64,000 bases of DNA from Mucilaginibacter kameinonensis (GCF_003675385.1 NZ_RCWZ01000008.1:97965-161964); one strand, 5' to 3'. Shown: positions 26,123 through 35,026, counted from the stretch's first letter. Notes: a model not told the origin generated them from the letters alone. Numbers and translations are program-made.

Positions 26123-26620
26123 ATGAATACTACACCGATTATAAGCTCATTAAACAATACCTATTGCCAGCAGATCATTGATATCATTTTGCCAATTCAA
26201 CAAATAGAGTTTAACGTGCCCATTACACTTGAAGCCCAACCCGACTTGTTGGATATTGAAACCAACTACCACCAAACCGGCGGCAATTTTTGGGGCGCTA
26301 ACTACAACGAACAGCTTGTTGGCACCATAGCTCTGATTGCTTTTGGCGATAATGCCGCGGCTATCCGCAAAATGTTTGTGCTTAAAGATTATCGCGGCAA
26401 GGAGCTGGGCATTGCGCAACTATTGTTGGATAACCTTATTGCCTATTGCAGGCAAAACAATATTACATCCATTTATTTAGGTACGGTTGAAGTGTTGAAA
26501 GCCGCTCATCGCTTTTATGAAAGAAATGGCTTTACACGGCTTGCCAAAAACGATCTGCCAGAATCATTCCCGCTTATGGCTGCGGATACTATTTTTTATG
26601 AGTTACATTTGAACAACTAA
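26123..26620 (+). CDS. GNAT-family N-acetyltransferase
   Basis: A 165-residue protein from the ATG at 26123; an upstream in-frame ATG at 26102 overlaps the -7 box and is unlikely. The acetyl-CoA site is visible as IRKMFVLKDYRGKELGIAQLLLDNL (motif A, Q/R-x-x-G-x-G/A form), followed by IYLGTVEVLKAAHRFYERNGF (motif B). It would transfer acetyl from CoA to a small molecule or protein amine. It is co-transcribed with the MarR gene 10 bp downstream, a pairing often seen where the acetyltransferase gives resistance or metabolite modification. Confidence 0.88.
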   Translation: MNTTPIISSLNNTYCQQIIDIILPIQQIEFNVPITLEAQPDLLDIETNYHQTGGNFWGANYNEQLVGTIALIAFGDNAAAIRKMFVLKDYRGKELGIAQLLLDNLIAYCRQNNITSIYLGTVEVLKAAHRFYERNGFTRLAKNDLPESFPLMAADTIFYELHLNN

Positions 26621-26630
26621 TAGCGGAATA

Positions 26631-27110
26631 ATGAATGTAATTGACGAATCGGGAATTTTAGCGATCTCAACAAGACTGCAGCGTTTGGCCGAGCAGCTGC
26701 GTAAAGAAGGGGTACTCATTTACAAAGCCAACAATATTGAATTTGAACCCAAATGGTTCCCGGTTATTTATACGTTGCATTTTAAGCCGATGCTGAGCGT
26801 AGTTGAAATTGCCGCCGAAATTGGCTACACCCATCCTTCAACAATAAGCCTGTTAAAAGAGTTGGAAAAAGAAAAACTCATCCGCTCAAAAAAAGATAAG
26901 GCCGACGAAAGGAAGCGGCTTATTATGTTAACAACAAAAGGCCAGGAACTTATAGAACGTATGAAACCGGTTTGGGAAATTATAAAAGCAGCCGCCGCCG
27001 AAATTGCCGATACCCAAAACAACCTGATGAAGGCAATTACCGAAGCTGAAGAAAAATTAAAACAGCAAAGTTTTTTGGATAGGGCACTGCGGTTGAAAGC
27101 GGAGATGTAA
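26631..27110 (+). CDS. MarR-family transcriptional regulator
   Basis: A 159-residue winged-helix regulator. The recognition part is VVEIAAEIGYTHPSTISLLKELEKEKLI, followed by the wing KDKADERKRLIMLTTKGQEL, which holds the typical D-x-R motif. The N- and C-terminal helices would form the dimer. It shares a promoter with the GNAT gene, and a palindrome over that promoter suggests autoregulation. The ligand is unknown. Confidence 0.9.
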   Translation: MNVIDESGILAISTRLQRLAEQLRKEGVLIYKANNIEFEPKWFPVIYTLHFKPMLSVVEIAAEIGYTHPSTISLLKELEKEKLIRSKKDKADERKRLIMLTTKGQELIERMKPVWEIIKAAAAEIADTQNNLMKAITEAEEKLKQQSFLDRALRLKAEM

Positions 27111-27153
27111 ATGATTACCACTGGTCACGAGTTAAAATCATCTTAAAAACCAT

Positions 27154-27277
27154 GTCATTGCGAGGAGCAGACAGGGCCGTGCAATGGGGCGACGCGGCAA
27201 TCTCGTCGTTATGCCTGTGCGGTATGCAAAGCCGCTAAGCATAGCTACGAGATTGCCACGCTATCGCTCGCAATGAC
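27154..27277. repeat. REP-like palindromic element, copy 1
   Basis: The element begins GTCATTGCGAG and ends with the reverse complement CTCGCAATGAC. Inside it has GGCAATCTCGT and the complementary ACGAGATTGCC. The same layout recurs at 51299-51390. It lies between marR and uvrB and contains no open frame. It resembles dispersed palindromic repeats common in this phylum. Confidence 0.8.
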
Positions 27278-27314
27278 ATAACTTTCTATTTTATCTCCCC
27301 CGGCACAACAATGT

Positions 27315-27330
27315 TGACATACGGTTGTCA
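27315..27330. promoter_or_regulatory. Inverted repeat TGACA-N6-TGTCA upstream of uvrB
   Basis: A 5-6-5 inverted repeat lies 66 bp upstream of the uvrB start. It could be a damage-response or other operator. No known LexA consensus for this phylum is claimed. Confidence 0.3.
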
Positions 27331-27395
27331 TTACCATGTACTTATTTTGATTTACAAACCCTGTTTCTGGATTATTTGTATTTTTACATAACAAC

Positions 27396-29420
27396 ATGGA
27401 TTTTCAATTAACATCTCAATATAAACCCACCGGCGATCAGCCCGAAGCTATACGGCAGCTGGTTGAAGGTATCAACAATGGCGACCAGTATCAAACCCTT
27501 TTGGGTGTTACCGGATCGGGCAAAACGTTTACAGTTGCCAATATTATAGCACAAACACAAAAGCCCACACTCATCCTGAGCCACAATAAAACCCTGGCGG
27601 CGCAGCTGTATGGCGAGTTTAAGCAGTTTTTTCCCGAAAACGCGGTAAACTACTTTGTGTCATATTACGATTATTATCAACCGGAAGCGTTTATCCCTAC
27701 CACAAACACCTACATAGAAAAAGACCTGCAGATAAACGAAGAGATAGAAAAGCTTCGTTTACGCACTACTTCGGCTTTAATGTCGGGCAGGCGCGATGTT
27801 ATCGTGGTATCATCCATATCATGCATCTACGGTATGGGTAACCCGGACGACTTTGCAGATTCGGTTTTCAAATTTGCCGTGGGTACCCGTATCAGCAGGA
27901 ATGCTTTTTTGCACCGTCTTGTCGAAATTTTGTATGCCCGCACCACTGCCGATTTTAAACGCGGAACATTCAGGGTAAAAGGTGACACCGTGGATATTTT
28001 TCCAGCTTATCTGGATTACGCGTATCGAATTTCATTTTTTGGCGATGACATTGAAGAGTTAAGTGCCTTTGACATCGGTACCGGCAAAACCATCGAAAAA
28101 ATGGCCCACATGGTGGTTTATCCCGCCAACCTGTACGTAGCACCCCGTGAGCGCTTTTTGCAGTCTATCTGGGCCATACAGGAAGAATTGGAAACCCGCA
28201 AAAAGCAATTTATTGACGATGGCCGTTTCCTGGAAGCTAAACGTTTGGAAGAAAGGGTTAATTACGACCTGGAAATGATCCGTGAGCTGGGTTACTGCTC
28301 TGGCATCGAGAACTATTCCCGCTTTTTTGACGGACGCAAGCCTGGTGCAAGGCCATTCTGCTTGCTCGACTATTTCCCGGAAGATTACCTGATGGTGATT
28401 GACGAAAGTCACGTAACCGTTCCGCAGATCAGGGCCATGTATGGCGGTGACCGTTCGCGCAAGATCTCATTGGTTGATTATGGTTTCCGCTTACCGGCCG
28501 CTTTGGATAACCGTCCGCTTAATTTCCAGGAGTTTGAAAACCTGGCGCCGCAAACTGTTTACGTAAGTGCTACCCCGGGCGATTTTGAGCTGGAAAAATC
28601 GGGTGGTGTTGTGGTTGAACAGGTTATTCGCCCTACCGGACTGCTTGACCCGGTTATCGATGTTCGCCCGGTAATAAACCAGGTAGATGACCTGCTTGAC
28701 GAAGTAGATAAAACCATTAAAAAAGGCGATCGCGTGTTGGTAACTACACTTACCAAACGTATGGCCGAAGAGTTGGCCAAATACATGGACAGATTGGGCA
28801 TTAAATGCCGTTACATCCACTCAGAGGTTAAAACCCTGCAGCGTGTGGAAATTTTACGGGGCCTGCGCCTTGGCGAATTTGATGTACTGATAGGTATCAA
28901 CTTATTGCGCGAAGGTTTGGATTTACCTGAAGTATCGTTAGTGGCCATTTTAGATGCCGACAAAGAAGGCTTTTTAAGATCGGAACGTTCATTGATCCAG
29001 ACTATCGGTCGCGCTGCCCGTAATGACCGTGGCCGGGTGATCATGTATGCCGATACCATAACCGATTCGATGCAGATAACGATGGATGAAACCAACCGTC
29101 GCCGGGAAATCCAGATTGCCTACAATACGCAGCATGGCATTACACCGCTAACTGTTGGCAAAACCCGCGAGGAAATTATGGAACAAACATCGGTTGTTGA
29201 CTTTAAAGGCGGGGTACAACAAGCCTACGTAGAAACGGATACCGTTACCCTTGCTGCCGACCCTATTGTTCAATACATGACCAAAGCCGATCTGAAAAAA
29301 TCAATCGACAATACTAAAAAAGACATGCTTGCCGCCGCCAAAAACATGGATTTCCTTTTGGCAGCCAAGCTACGCGACGAAATGTTTGCTTTGGAAAAAA
29401 TGATGGAGGAGAAGTTTTAG
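27396..29420 (+). CDS. uvrB: Excinuclease ABC subunit B
   Basis: The 674-residue damage-verification helicase of nucleotide excision repair; it receives DNA from UvrA and recruits UvrC. Visible parts in order are Walker A GVTGSGKT (residues 37-44), the beta-hairpin region YDYYQPEAFIP, Walker B-like MVIDESHVTVPQ, helicase motif V/VI INLLREGLDLPEVSLVAILDADKEG in two parts, QTIGRAARN, and the C-terminal UVR motif (LRDEMFALEKMMEEKF). Length and order are those of a complete UvrB. Confidence 0.98.
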   Translation: MDFQLTSQYKPTGDQPEAIRQLVEGINNGDQYQTLLGVTGSGKTFTVANIIAQTQKPTLILSHNKTLAAQLYGEFKQFFPENAVNYFVSYYDYYQPEAFIPTTNTYIEKDLQINEEIEKLRLRTTSALMSGRRDVIVVSSISCIYGMGNPDDFADSVFKFAVGTRISRNAFLHRLVEILYARTTADFKRGTFRVKGDTVDIFPAYLDYAYRISFFGDDIEELSAFDIGTGKTIEKMAHMVVYPANLYVAPRERFLQSIWAIQEELETRKKQFIDDGRFLEAKRLEERVNYDLEMIRELGYCSGIENYSRFFDGRKPGARPFCLLDYFPEDYLMVIDESHVTVPQIRAMYGGDRSRKISLVDYGFRLPAALDNRPLNFQEFENLAPQTVYVSATPGDFELEKSGGVVVEQVIRPTGLLDPVIDVRPVINQVDDLLDEVDKTIKKGDRVLVTTLTKRMAEELAKYMDRLGIKCRYIHSEVKTLQRVEILRGLRLGEFDVLIGINLLREGLDLPEVSLVAILDADKEGFLRSERSLIQTIGRAARNDRGRVIMYADTITDSMQITMDETNRRREIQIAYNTQHGITPLTVGKTREEIMEQTSVVDFKGGVQQAYVETDTVTLAADPIVQYMTKADLKKSIDNTKKDMLAAAKNMDFLLAAKLRDEMFALEKMMEEKF

Positions 29421-29434
29421 GCTTCAGATTTCAG

Positions 29435-29592
29435 ATGTGCAAATTCCAAATGTGCAGATGATTGTCTGAACCTGGATTTATCGGATTTTTGGATTGATAG
29501 AATTAGCAGCTGTTTTTTTCATTTGCATATTTGCACATCTATAATCTGCATATCCATTAATTTGCACATCTGCACATTTGAAATTTGCACAT
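29435..29592. repeat. Inverted repeat with 26 bp arms between uvrB and the next gene
   Basis: Arms at 29435-29460 and 29567-29592 are reverse complements with one mismatch (words ATGTGCAAAT and CAAATGTGCAGATG). More GCACATCT/TTTGCA words lie in the 106 bp between. It starts 15 bp after the uvrB stop codon. No coding frame or U-run is seen. Confidence 0.8.
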
Positions 29593-29636
29593 TATCAACT
29601 CAAATCATAATAAAACATTTTTAACGTTATATACCT

Positions 29637-29644
29637 TATATTTG
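29637..29644 (+). promoter_or_regulatory. Candidate -7 box for the DUF4834 gene
   Basis: TATATTTG is an exact match to TAnnTTTG, 20 bp before the start codon at 29664. A T-rich block is present further upstream but no clean TTTG -33 element is seen. Confidence 0.5.
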
Positions 29645-29663
29645 TAAGCTCAAAATTAACAGT

Positions 29664-29918
29664 ATGATTCTTATTCGTTTCCTGATCATATCTATCTGTA
29701 TATTATACATAGTACGCAGTTTGGCGCGTTACCTGCTGCCATTCCTTTTTGAAAGCGTGGTAAATAAAGCGCAACAACAATATCAGCAACAACAACGTAA
29801 TTATAACGAGGGTCCAAAACCTGATGGCAAAATCAGGATTGATCATATTCCGCAGCCTAAAAAAGGCAGTGTGCCCGATAGCGAAGGTGAGTTTGTTGAT
29901 TACGAAGAAGTAAAATAA
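29664..29918 (+). CDS. DUF4834-like small membrane protein
   Basis: An 84-residue protein with one N-terminal TM helix (MILIRFLIISICILYIVRSLARYLLPFLF in two parts). A Gln-rich stretch (QQQYQQQQRNYNEG) and a Pro/Lys tail ending SEGEFVDYEEVK follow. The overall plan and the final DYEEV match the Bacteroidota DUF4834 family. Function unknown. It has its own -7 box, and the next small membrane gene follows 16 bp later. Confidence 0.8.
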   Translation: MILIRFLIISICILYIVRSLARYLLPFLFESVVNKAQQQYQQQQRNYNEGPKPDGKIRIDHIPQPKKGSVPDSEGEFVDYEEVK

Positions 29919-29934
29919 CCTAAATCAATAAACT

Positions 29935-30228
29935 ATGGACACTAACCCGGTATTTAACAGGCGTCATAACCATAATAATACGCCCGCCTCGGTAACACTT
30001 ATTATCACCAACTTTATAGTATTTGGCCTGTCCACCCAAATGTTTACTTCCTGTGCCGGCATTAACACTTTCTTCTGGGTGGTTTTGGCGGCTTTAGCTG
30101 TATATAATTACTTTACCATTCGTAAATACCGCGAAGATTATGACAAACCCCAGGTCATAGCCTACGTGGTGAGCCTTGTTGTAATGATAGGCTTATATTT
30201 TGTTTTGCGGTACGCACAACACTGCTAA
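29935..30228 (+). CDS. Small three-helix membrane protein
   Basis: A 97-residue hypothetical protein. A polar N-terminus (NRRHNHNN) is followed by three hydrophobic segments: SVTLIITNFIVFGLS, FFWVVLAALAVYNYF and VIAYVVSLVVMIGLYFVL. No family is recognised. The short distance to the DUF4834 gene suggests co-transcription. Codon use looks like the neighbours. Confidence 0.72.
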   Translation: MDTNPVFNRRHNHNNTPASVTLIITNFIVFGLSTQMFTSCAGINTFFWVVLAALAVYNYFTIRKYREDYDKPQVIAYVVSLVVMIGLYFVLRYAQHC

Positions 30229-30274
30229 CAAATTCCTTAACAAAACTTATAATTCCTATTCTCATTGTAATTTC

Positions 30275-30282
30275 TATTTTTG
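30275..30282 (+). promoter_or_regulatory. Candidate -7 box for the YfhO gene
   Basis: TATTTTTG matches TAnnTTTG exactly, 31 bp before the ATG at 30314. No clear -33 element is seen. Confidence 0.45.
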
Positions 30283-30313
30283 AGGAATATAATATCCATT
30301 TCAAAAAATTTAA

Positions 30314-32791
30314 ATGAATAACTGGTTTAAGCGTAACGGCATTCATTTTGCCATAGCTGCAATTTTCTTAGTGATCTGCTTTATCTATTTAACCCCGGCA
30401 TTTCAGGGTAAAACGTTAGGGCAAAATGACGTTACAAGGGCACAATCAACCCAAAAAGAAATTAATGATTATAAGGCCAAAGATACCACCATACTTTGGA
30501 CCAATCAGATTTACGGGGGCATGCCTACCTACCAGGTTTGGGCACCTTATAAAGCCAACTTAACAACCCATATTGTTGATATTATCAACAGAACGTTCCC
30601 TGCGCCAATAGGTACAGTATTGTTGTTTTTATTGGGCACATACTTTTTATTCATTGTATTAAAGGTAAATCCATGGCTTTCGGCGGCGGGAGCGGTGGCA
30701 TTCACCTTTTCATCATATAATATCATTCTTTTGGTAGCCGGTCACTCAAACCAGGCATTTGCTATAGCCTTTTTCGGGCCGATACTTGCGGGTATTATCC
30801 TCACACTTCGTGGTAAGCATTTGTTAGGTTTTTCGGTTACCGCGTTGTTTTTGGCCATGGAGATCAGGGCCAACCACGTACAAATGACCTATTACCTGAT
30901 GCTGGCTCTATTGATCATGCTGGGTATTGAACTTTACCACGCTATTAAAAATAAAACCTTAAATGATTTCATTAAATCGGTTGGATATATAGCAGCAGCG
31001 CTTGCACTGGCGGTGGCGGTAAACGCATCTATATTATGGAGTACTGCCGATTATGGCAGCGAAAGCATCCGCGGTAAATCAAACCTTACCAGGCAAGCCT
31101 CAGAACCAAACAACGGTTTGCCTCGTGACTATGCCTACGAATGGAGCCAGGGCGTGGGTGAATGTTTAACGTTCCTTATCCCTAATGCTTATGGCGGTAG
31201 TAGCCAGGGATCAATTGACCCTGAATCACATGTAGTTAAGGCTTTAAGCGGTACGGGCGTGGACCCTAATCAAGTAGTTGGAATTTCGGCTCAATATTTA
31301 CCGCTTTATTGGGGAGATAAACAATTCACAGAAGGGCCGTTTTATTTCGGGGCTGTAATTTGCCTGTTGTTTGTGTGGGGCTTAATGATTGTTAAAAACC
31401 GTATCAAATGGTGGTTATTAGGCGCGGTTGTTGTAACCATGTTACTATCTTTTGGCCGAAACTGGCCTTACCTGTCTGATTTGTTCTTTAATTACTTCCC
31501 GCTTTATAATAAGTTCCGTGCAGTAGAATCAATATTGGCTGTTGCCGGATTTTGCTTCCCTATCCTTGCCGTATTGGCGGTTAACGAGGCCATAGTGAAT
31601 GAAGACAAGGCAAACTTATTCAAAAAACTCAAGATTGCCCTTTATATTACAGGAGGTATAACACTTGTTGTTGCAGCTATACCTTCATTACTCCTATCGT
31701 TCAGCGTTCGCGAACAAACTGCTGGTATTATCTCTCAAATAGCTCAGCAATTTAAATTAGATGGAGCATCCGTTACCCGTGCATTAATTGCAGACAGGGA
31801 ATCAATAGCACAGGCAGATGCTATCCGCTCACTTATATTTATCGTCATTTCATTTGGTTTGGCCTGGGCTTTCCTTAAAAAGAAGATTAACCCAACTGTC
31901 CTATCTCTCGGCTTTTTAGCGTTGATTCTTGTTGACCTTTGGAGTATCGACAAACGGTATTTAAACACAGATAGCTTTGCTCCAAAACAGGACAACGAAA
32001 CCCCGCAGCCACGCGAGGTTGACCAATTTATCATGAAAGATAAAGACCCTGATTTCCATGTATTTGACGCTACGAAGTATCTTCCTGGTGATGGCTTTAC
32101 CCCGTTTTTCTACAAATCTTTAGGTGGCTATTCTGCAGCGAGGTTAAAACGCTGGCAAGAATTATTTGATAATCAATTAACCAAAAGTATCAACCAGGAT
32201 GTGCTGGATATGATGAACGTTAAATACATCATCAATTCTGATCCTAAAACACAAAACGTAGGTATGCAGGTAAACCAAACTGCCTGCGGTCATGCATGGT
32301 TTGTTAAAAGCATTAAATATGCTGATAATGCCGACCAGGAAATGGTTGCCATCAGCAGCTTTACACCCAAAGATGAGGCCATTGTTGATAAACAATACAA
32401 AAGCGTTATCGACGAAAAAACTTTAGGTGCCGGAGCCGGTGAAGGAAAAATTGAGCTTACCAGCTACTCACCAGATCACATGGTTTACCAAAGCGGTTCT
32501 ACTGCATCACAAATAGCAGTATTCTCTGAGGTATACTATAATAAAGGCTGGAAAATGTATATCGACGGTGTTGAAAAACCTTATTTCCGTGCCGATTATC
32601 TTTTACGTGCCGCACAGATCCCTGTTGGTAACCACAAAATTGAGTTTATATTCCACCCGGCATCTTACTACACCGGCGAGAATATCTCTTTAGCAGGTTC
32701 AATCCTGCTGGTACTTGCCTTAGGTGGTGCCGCTTATACCGAAAACAAAAAGAAAACTCCGGCTACAAAACCGGCTGATAAAAAAGCATAA
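30314..32791 (+). CDS. YfhO-family membrane protein
   Basis: An 825-residue protein with about a dozen TM segments in the first 520 residues (for example FAIAAIFLVICFIYL, IGTVLLFLLGTYFLFIVLK, LLGAVVVTMLLSFG). A large C-terminal extracytoplasmic domain of about 270 residues follows, then a last TM (ISLAGSILLVLALGGAAY) and a Lys-rich tail. YfhO proteins are GT-C-like and are linked to glycosylation of wall or lipid-linked polymers in other bacteria. The acidic loop DVTRAQSTQKE after TM1 is at the place where GT-C enzymes carry catalytic acids. A strong terminator follows. The substrate is unknown. Confidence 0.88.
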   Translation: MNNWFKRNGIHFAIAAIFLVICFIYLTPAFQGKTLGQNDVTRAQSTQKEINDYKAKDTTILWTNQIYGGMPTYQVWAPYKANLTTHIVDIINRTFPAPIGTVLLFLLGTYFLFIVLKVNPWLSAAGAVAFTFSSYNIILLVAGHSNQAFAIAFFGPILAGIILTLRGKHLLGFSVTALFLAMEIRANHVQMTYYLMLALLIMLGIELYHAIKNKTLNDFIKSVGYIAAALALAVAVNASILWSTADYGSESIRGKSNLTRQASEPNNGLPRDYAYEWSQGVGECLTFLIPNAYGGSSQGSIDPESHVVKALSGTGVDPNQVVGISAQYLPLYWGDKQFTEGPFYFGAVICLLFVWGLMIVKNRIKWWLLGAVVVTMLLSFGRNWPYLSDLFFNYFPLYNKFRAVESILAVAGFCFPILAVLAVNEAIVNEDKANLFKKLKIALYITGGITLVVAAIPSLLLSFSVREQTAGIISQIAQQFKLDGASVTRALIADRESIAQADAIRSLIFIVISFGLAWAFLKKKINPTVLSLGFLALILVDLWSIDKRYLNTDSFAPKQDNETPQPREVDQFIMKDKDPDFHVFDATKYLPGDGFTPFFYKSLGGYSAARLKRWQELFDNQLTKSINQDVLDMMNVKYIINSDPKTQNVGMQVNQTACGHAWFVKSIKYADNADQEMVAISSFTPKDEAIVDKQYKSVIDEKTLGAGAGEGKIELTSYSPDHMVYQSGSTASQIAVFSEVYYNKGWKMYIDGVEKPYFRADYLLRAAQIPVGNHKIEFIFHPASYYTGENISLAGSILLVLALGGAAYTENKKKTPATKPADKKA

Positions 32792-32808
32792 GCATTAAGC
32801 TTAGAAAT

Positions 32809-32842
32809 AAAAAAGCGATGGGCAATGCTCATCGCTTTTTTT
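32809..32842 (+). terminator. Intrinsic terminator after the YfhO gene
   Basis: AAAAAGCGATG and CATCGCTTTTT flank a 9 nt loop, giving a stem of 6 GC-containing pairs extended by A-T pairs and a T7 run. It lies 18 bp after the stop codon. Confidence 0.85.
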
Positions 32843-32869
32843 GTGGGATTTACTCAACCAACTCTTTTA

Positions 32870-32972
32870 CTGGCGCAAGTATGAAGGGATGGGAATTGCG
32901 TAAAGGCTACTTGTGCCATCGTCGAGGCACAAGTAGCGATTGCCCACAAACGGCCCTACATACTTGCGCCAG
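32870..32972. repeat. Nested inverted repeat, about 103 bp
   Basis: Outer arms CTGGCGCAAGTATG (32870-32883) and CATACTTGCGCCAG (32959-32972) are perfect complements. Inner arms GCTACTTGTGCC (32906-32917) and GGCACAAGTAGC (32926-32937) are also perfect, with an 8 nt loop. The whole could fold as one long cruciform or hairpin. It lies between convergent genes (YfhO plus, GT2 minus). No coding frame is seen. Confidence 0.8.
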
Positions 32973-32993
32973 ATCTTAAATTGTTATATTCGG

Positions 32994-33746
32994 TTAATCA
33001 TTCGTCCTCCTGTTCTTCAACCAGTACCAGCCTAAATTAAAGGCGATAACAAAATGGTTAAAAACAGTGGGGATTAAGCCATAATTCCGTTTCATGATGT
33101 CAAAGCGCTCCATCAGGCTTTGACGATGCTTTTTCTTCGACATGCCCCCTACCAGGTATTTAGCTACGTAACGGTTAACGTTGACAATATTTTTGGCCTT
33201 TTTTGCCGCACGGATTATCCAGTCGATATCCGAACTTAATTGATAACGACGGTCGTAAGGTTCGGCCAGCGAACGCTTGATATAAATAGCCTGGTGACTA
33301 ATGCTCATGCCATATTTAAAACCACGCCAGGTAAACTTAGCCGGGGCTTTATGCCGGCGCTGCCCTAAACTATGGCCTTCATCGTTAATCATTTCGGTTT
33401 CGCCATAGTAGATATCGGCATCATCTGCCGAAGCAAACACCGCGGCCGCAGTTTCAAGATCATAAAACTCATCTCCCGAATTCATGAAGATCACGTAATC
33501 GCCGGTAGCCAAAGCAAGGCCTTTGTTCATGGCGTCGTAAATCCCTTCGTCTTTTTCGCTGACGAGCTTTGCTATTTGGCTTTTGTATCGATCAATTACC
33601 TGTAAAGTGCCATCGTTGGATAAACCATCAACAACAACATATTCAATATTAGTATAAGTTTGATCAACTACCGACCGGATAGTACGCTCAATATCCCTAA
33701 CATTATTATAAACAATGGTGATAACGCTTAACCGGGGATTAAACAT
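32994..33746 (-). CDS. Glycosyltransferase family 2
   Basis: A 250-residue GT-A enzyme. The nucleotide-sugar site is seen as SVITIVYNNVRDIERTIRSV and YVVVDGLSNDGT; the acidic motif is VIFMNSGDEFYD, and ISHQAIYIKR follows. The ATG at 33746 has a good GGAGGTG ribosome site just upstream and is preferred over the ATG at 33758. The start overlaps the end of the upstream GT1 gene, so the pair is translationally coupled. It probably builds a surface polysaccharide. The sugar is unknown. Confidence 0.9.
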   Translation of the reverse strand: MFNPRLSVITIVYNNVRDIERTIRSVVDQTYTNIEYVVVDGLSNDGTLQVIDRYKSQIAKLVSEKDEGIYDAMNKGLALATGDYVIFMNSGDEFYDLETAAAVFASADDADIYYGETEMINDEGHSLGQRRHKAPAKFTWRGFKYGMSISHQAIYIKRSLAEPYDRRYQLSSDIDWIIRAAKKAKNIVNVNRYVAKYLVGGMSKKKHRQSLMERFDIMKRNYGLIPTVFNHFVIAFNLGWYWLKNRRTND

Positions 33747-35022
33747 CGTCACCTCCATTATTCAGTAATTGTTGATATACTTCGATATGTTTTTTAGCGA
33801 TCACTTCTTCCGAAAAGTTATCCATAATGGTTTGCCGGGCCTGCTGGTTCAGCTTGTCCTTTTCAGGATGTTTAATGATCCACTCCATCCCGTCAGTAAA
33901 ACTTTCGGACGAACGATAGGTAGCTAAATAACCGCTGTATTGATGCTGTACCATATCGGGGATCCCGCCGGTAGTAAACGCAATTACCGGAGTACCACAG
34001 CTCAGGCTTTCCATCACGGTGTAAGGCAAATTATCTTCGAGCGAGGGAATCAAAAAAGCATCGGCCGCGGCATAGTGCAGGGCCAGTTTTTCATCATTAT
34101 TGATGGTACCTAAAAAACTGGTTTTAAAAGGAAAGTCGGGCAGATTTTCTGTACCACGATTACCAAACACCACCAACTCCACCTGATCAGTATTTGCACC
34201 TAAACGCTGCTTAAGCAATTCCATACTCTCCAGCAGGTATTGGGTACCTTTATGCAAATCCTTGCGCGATGGCATAAATCCGCTTAAAAAAATGAATTTA
34301 TCAGTTGGCAATCCGGCTTGTTGTTTTGCCAGCTTTTTATCAATAGGCTTAAAAATATCGGTCTCCAGCGTGTTGGGGATATTACTGACAGCCCTCCCCT
34401 GCATCAAACTGCTTTTGTTTACAGAAGCTTGCATCCATAAACTTGGTGCTATGATGTTAAAGCCGAGTTGCTGGTAGGCCTTATTTTTTTGCTGCCAGAT
34501 GCGGTGCGAAATATCATTATCTCCGGCATTGATCAACAGCGGGCAATTACCGCATTGCTGCTGATAATGATCGCAAGTGTAGCGCACATGGCATCCGCCG
34601 GTAAAGGCGTTGCTATCATGAAAAGTCCACACCACAGGTTTGCCCAGCTTTTTAATCTCGGCTAAATGTTTAGGATCTAAAAATCCATGGTTGATCCAGT
34701 GCAGATGAATAACATCAGCATTTTTAACATCGGGATGTTTAATTACCGAACGGCCAAACCAGGTGAAGGAAAACGGTGTACGGCTATCGGGTTTTAAAAA
34801 CCGTTTAGCCAAAATCCGTTCAAGAATAATAGTAGCGGCTGTATATGATTTCTGGATAATACTACGGTTAAAAGTCTTGATATCAGGATTATTTCCAAAT
34901 TTATAATGTACTATAATTTTAGAATCGATAATTTGGCTTAGTAATGCCCGGTTAAGGCGCATGCAGGCCCTGCCTGCGCCGCCATTACCGTCATACGTAT
35001 TGAGGTGCACCACTTTTAACAT
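33739..35022 (-). CDS. Glycosyltransferase family 1 (GT-B)
   Basis: A 427-residue glycosyltransferase. The N-terminal domain shows the glycine-rich loop LNTYDGNGGAGRACMRLNRAL. The C-terminal donor domain shows LPSRKDLHKG-like FMPSRKDLHKGTQYLLESM and the E-x7-E motif in PSLEDNLPYTVMESLSCGTPVIAF in two parts. A Cys/His cluster (CHVRYTCDHYQQQCGNC) in the middle resembles the zinc-knuckle insert of a WcaC/colanic-acid-like subgroup. A -7 box lies only 4 nt upstream of the ATG. The GT2 gene follows with overlap. Confidence 0.9.
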   Translation of the reverse strand: MLKVVHLNTYDGNGGAGRACMRLNRALLSQIIDSKIIVHYKFGNNPDIKTFNRSIIQKSYTAATIILERILAKRFLKPDSRTPFSFTWFGRSVIKHPDVKNADVIHLHWINHGFLDPKHLAEIKKLGKPVVWTFHDSNAFTGGCHVRYTCDHYQQQCGNCPLLINAGDNDISHRIWQQKNKAYQQLGFNIIAPSLWMQASVNKSSLMQGRAVSNIPNTLETDIFKPIDKKLAKQQAGLPTDKFIFLSGFMPSRKDLHKGTQYLLESMELLKQRLGANTDQVELVVFGNRGTENLPDFPFKTSFLGTINNDEKLALHYAAADAFLIPSLEDNLPYTVMESLSCGTPVIAFTTGGIPDMVQHQYSGYLATYRSSESFTDGMEWIIKHPEKDKLNQQARQTIMDNFSEEVIAKKHIEVYQQLLNNGGDDV

Positions 35023-35026
35023 GGCT

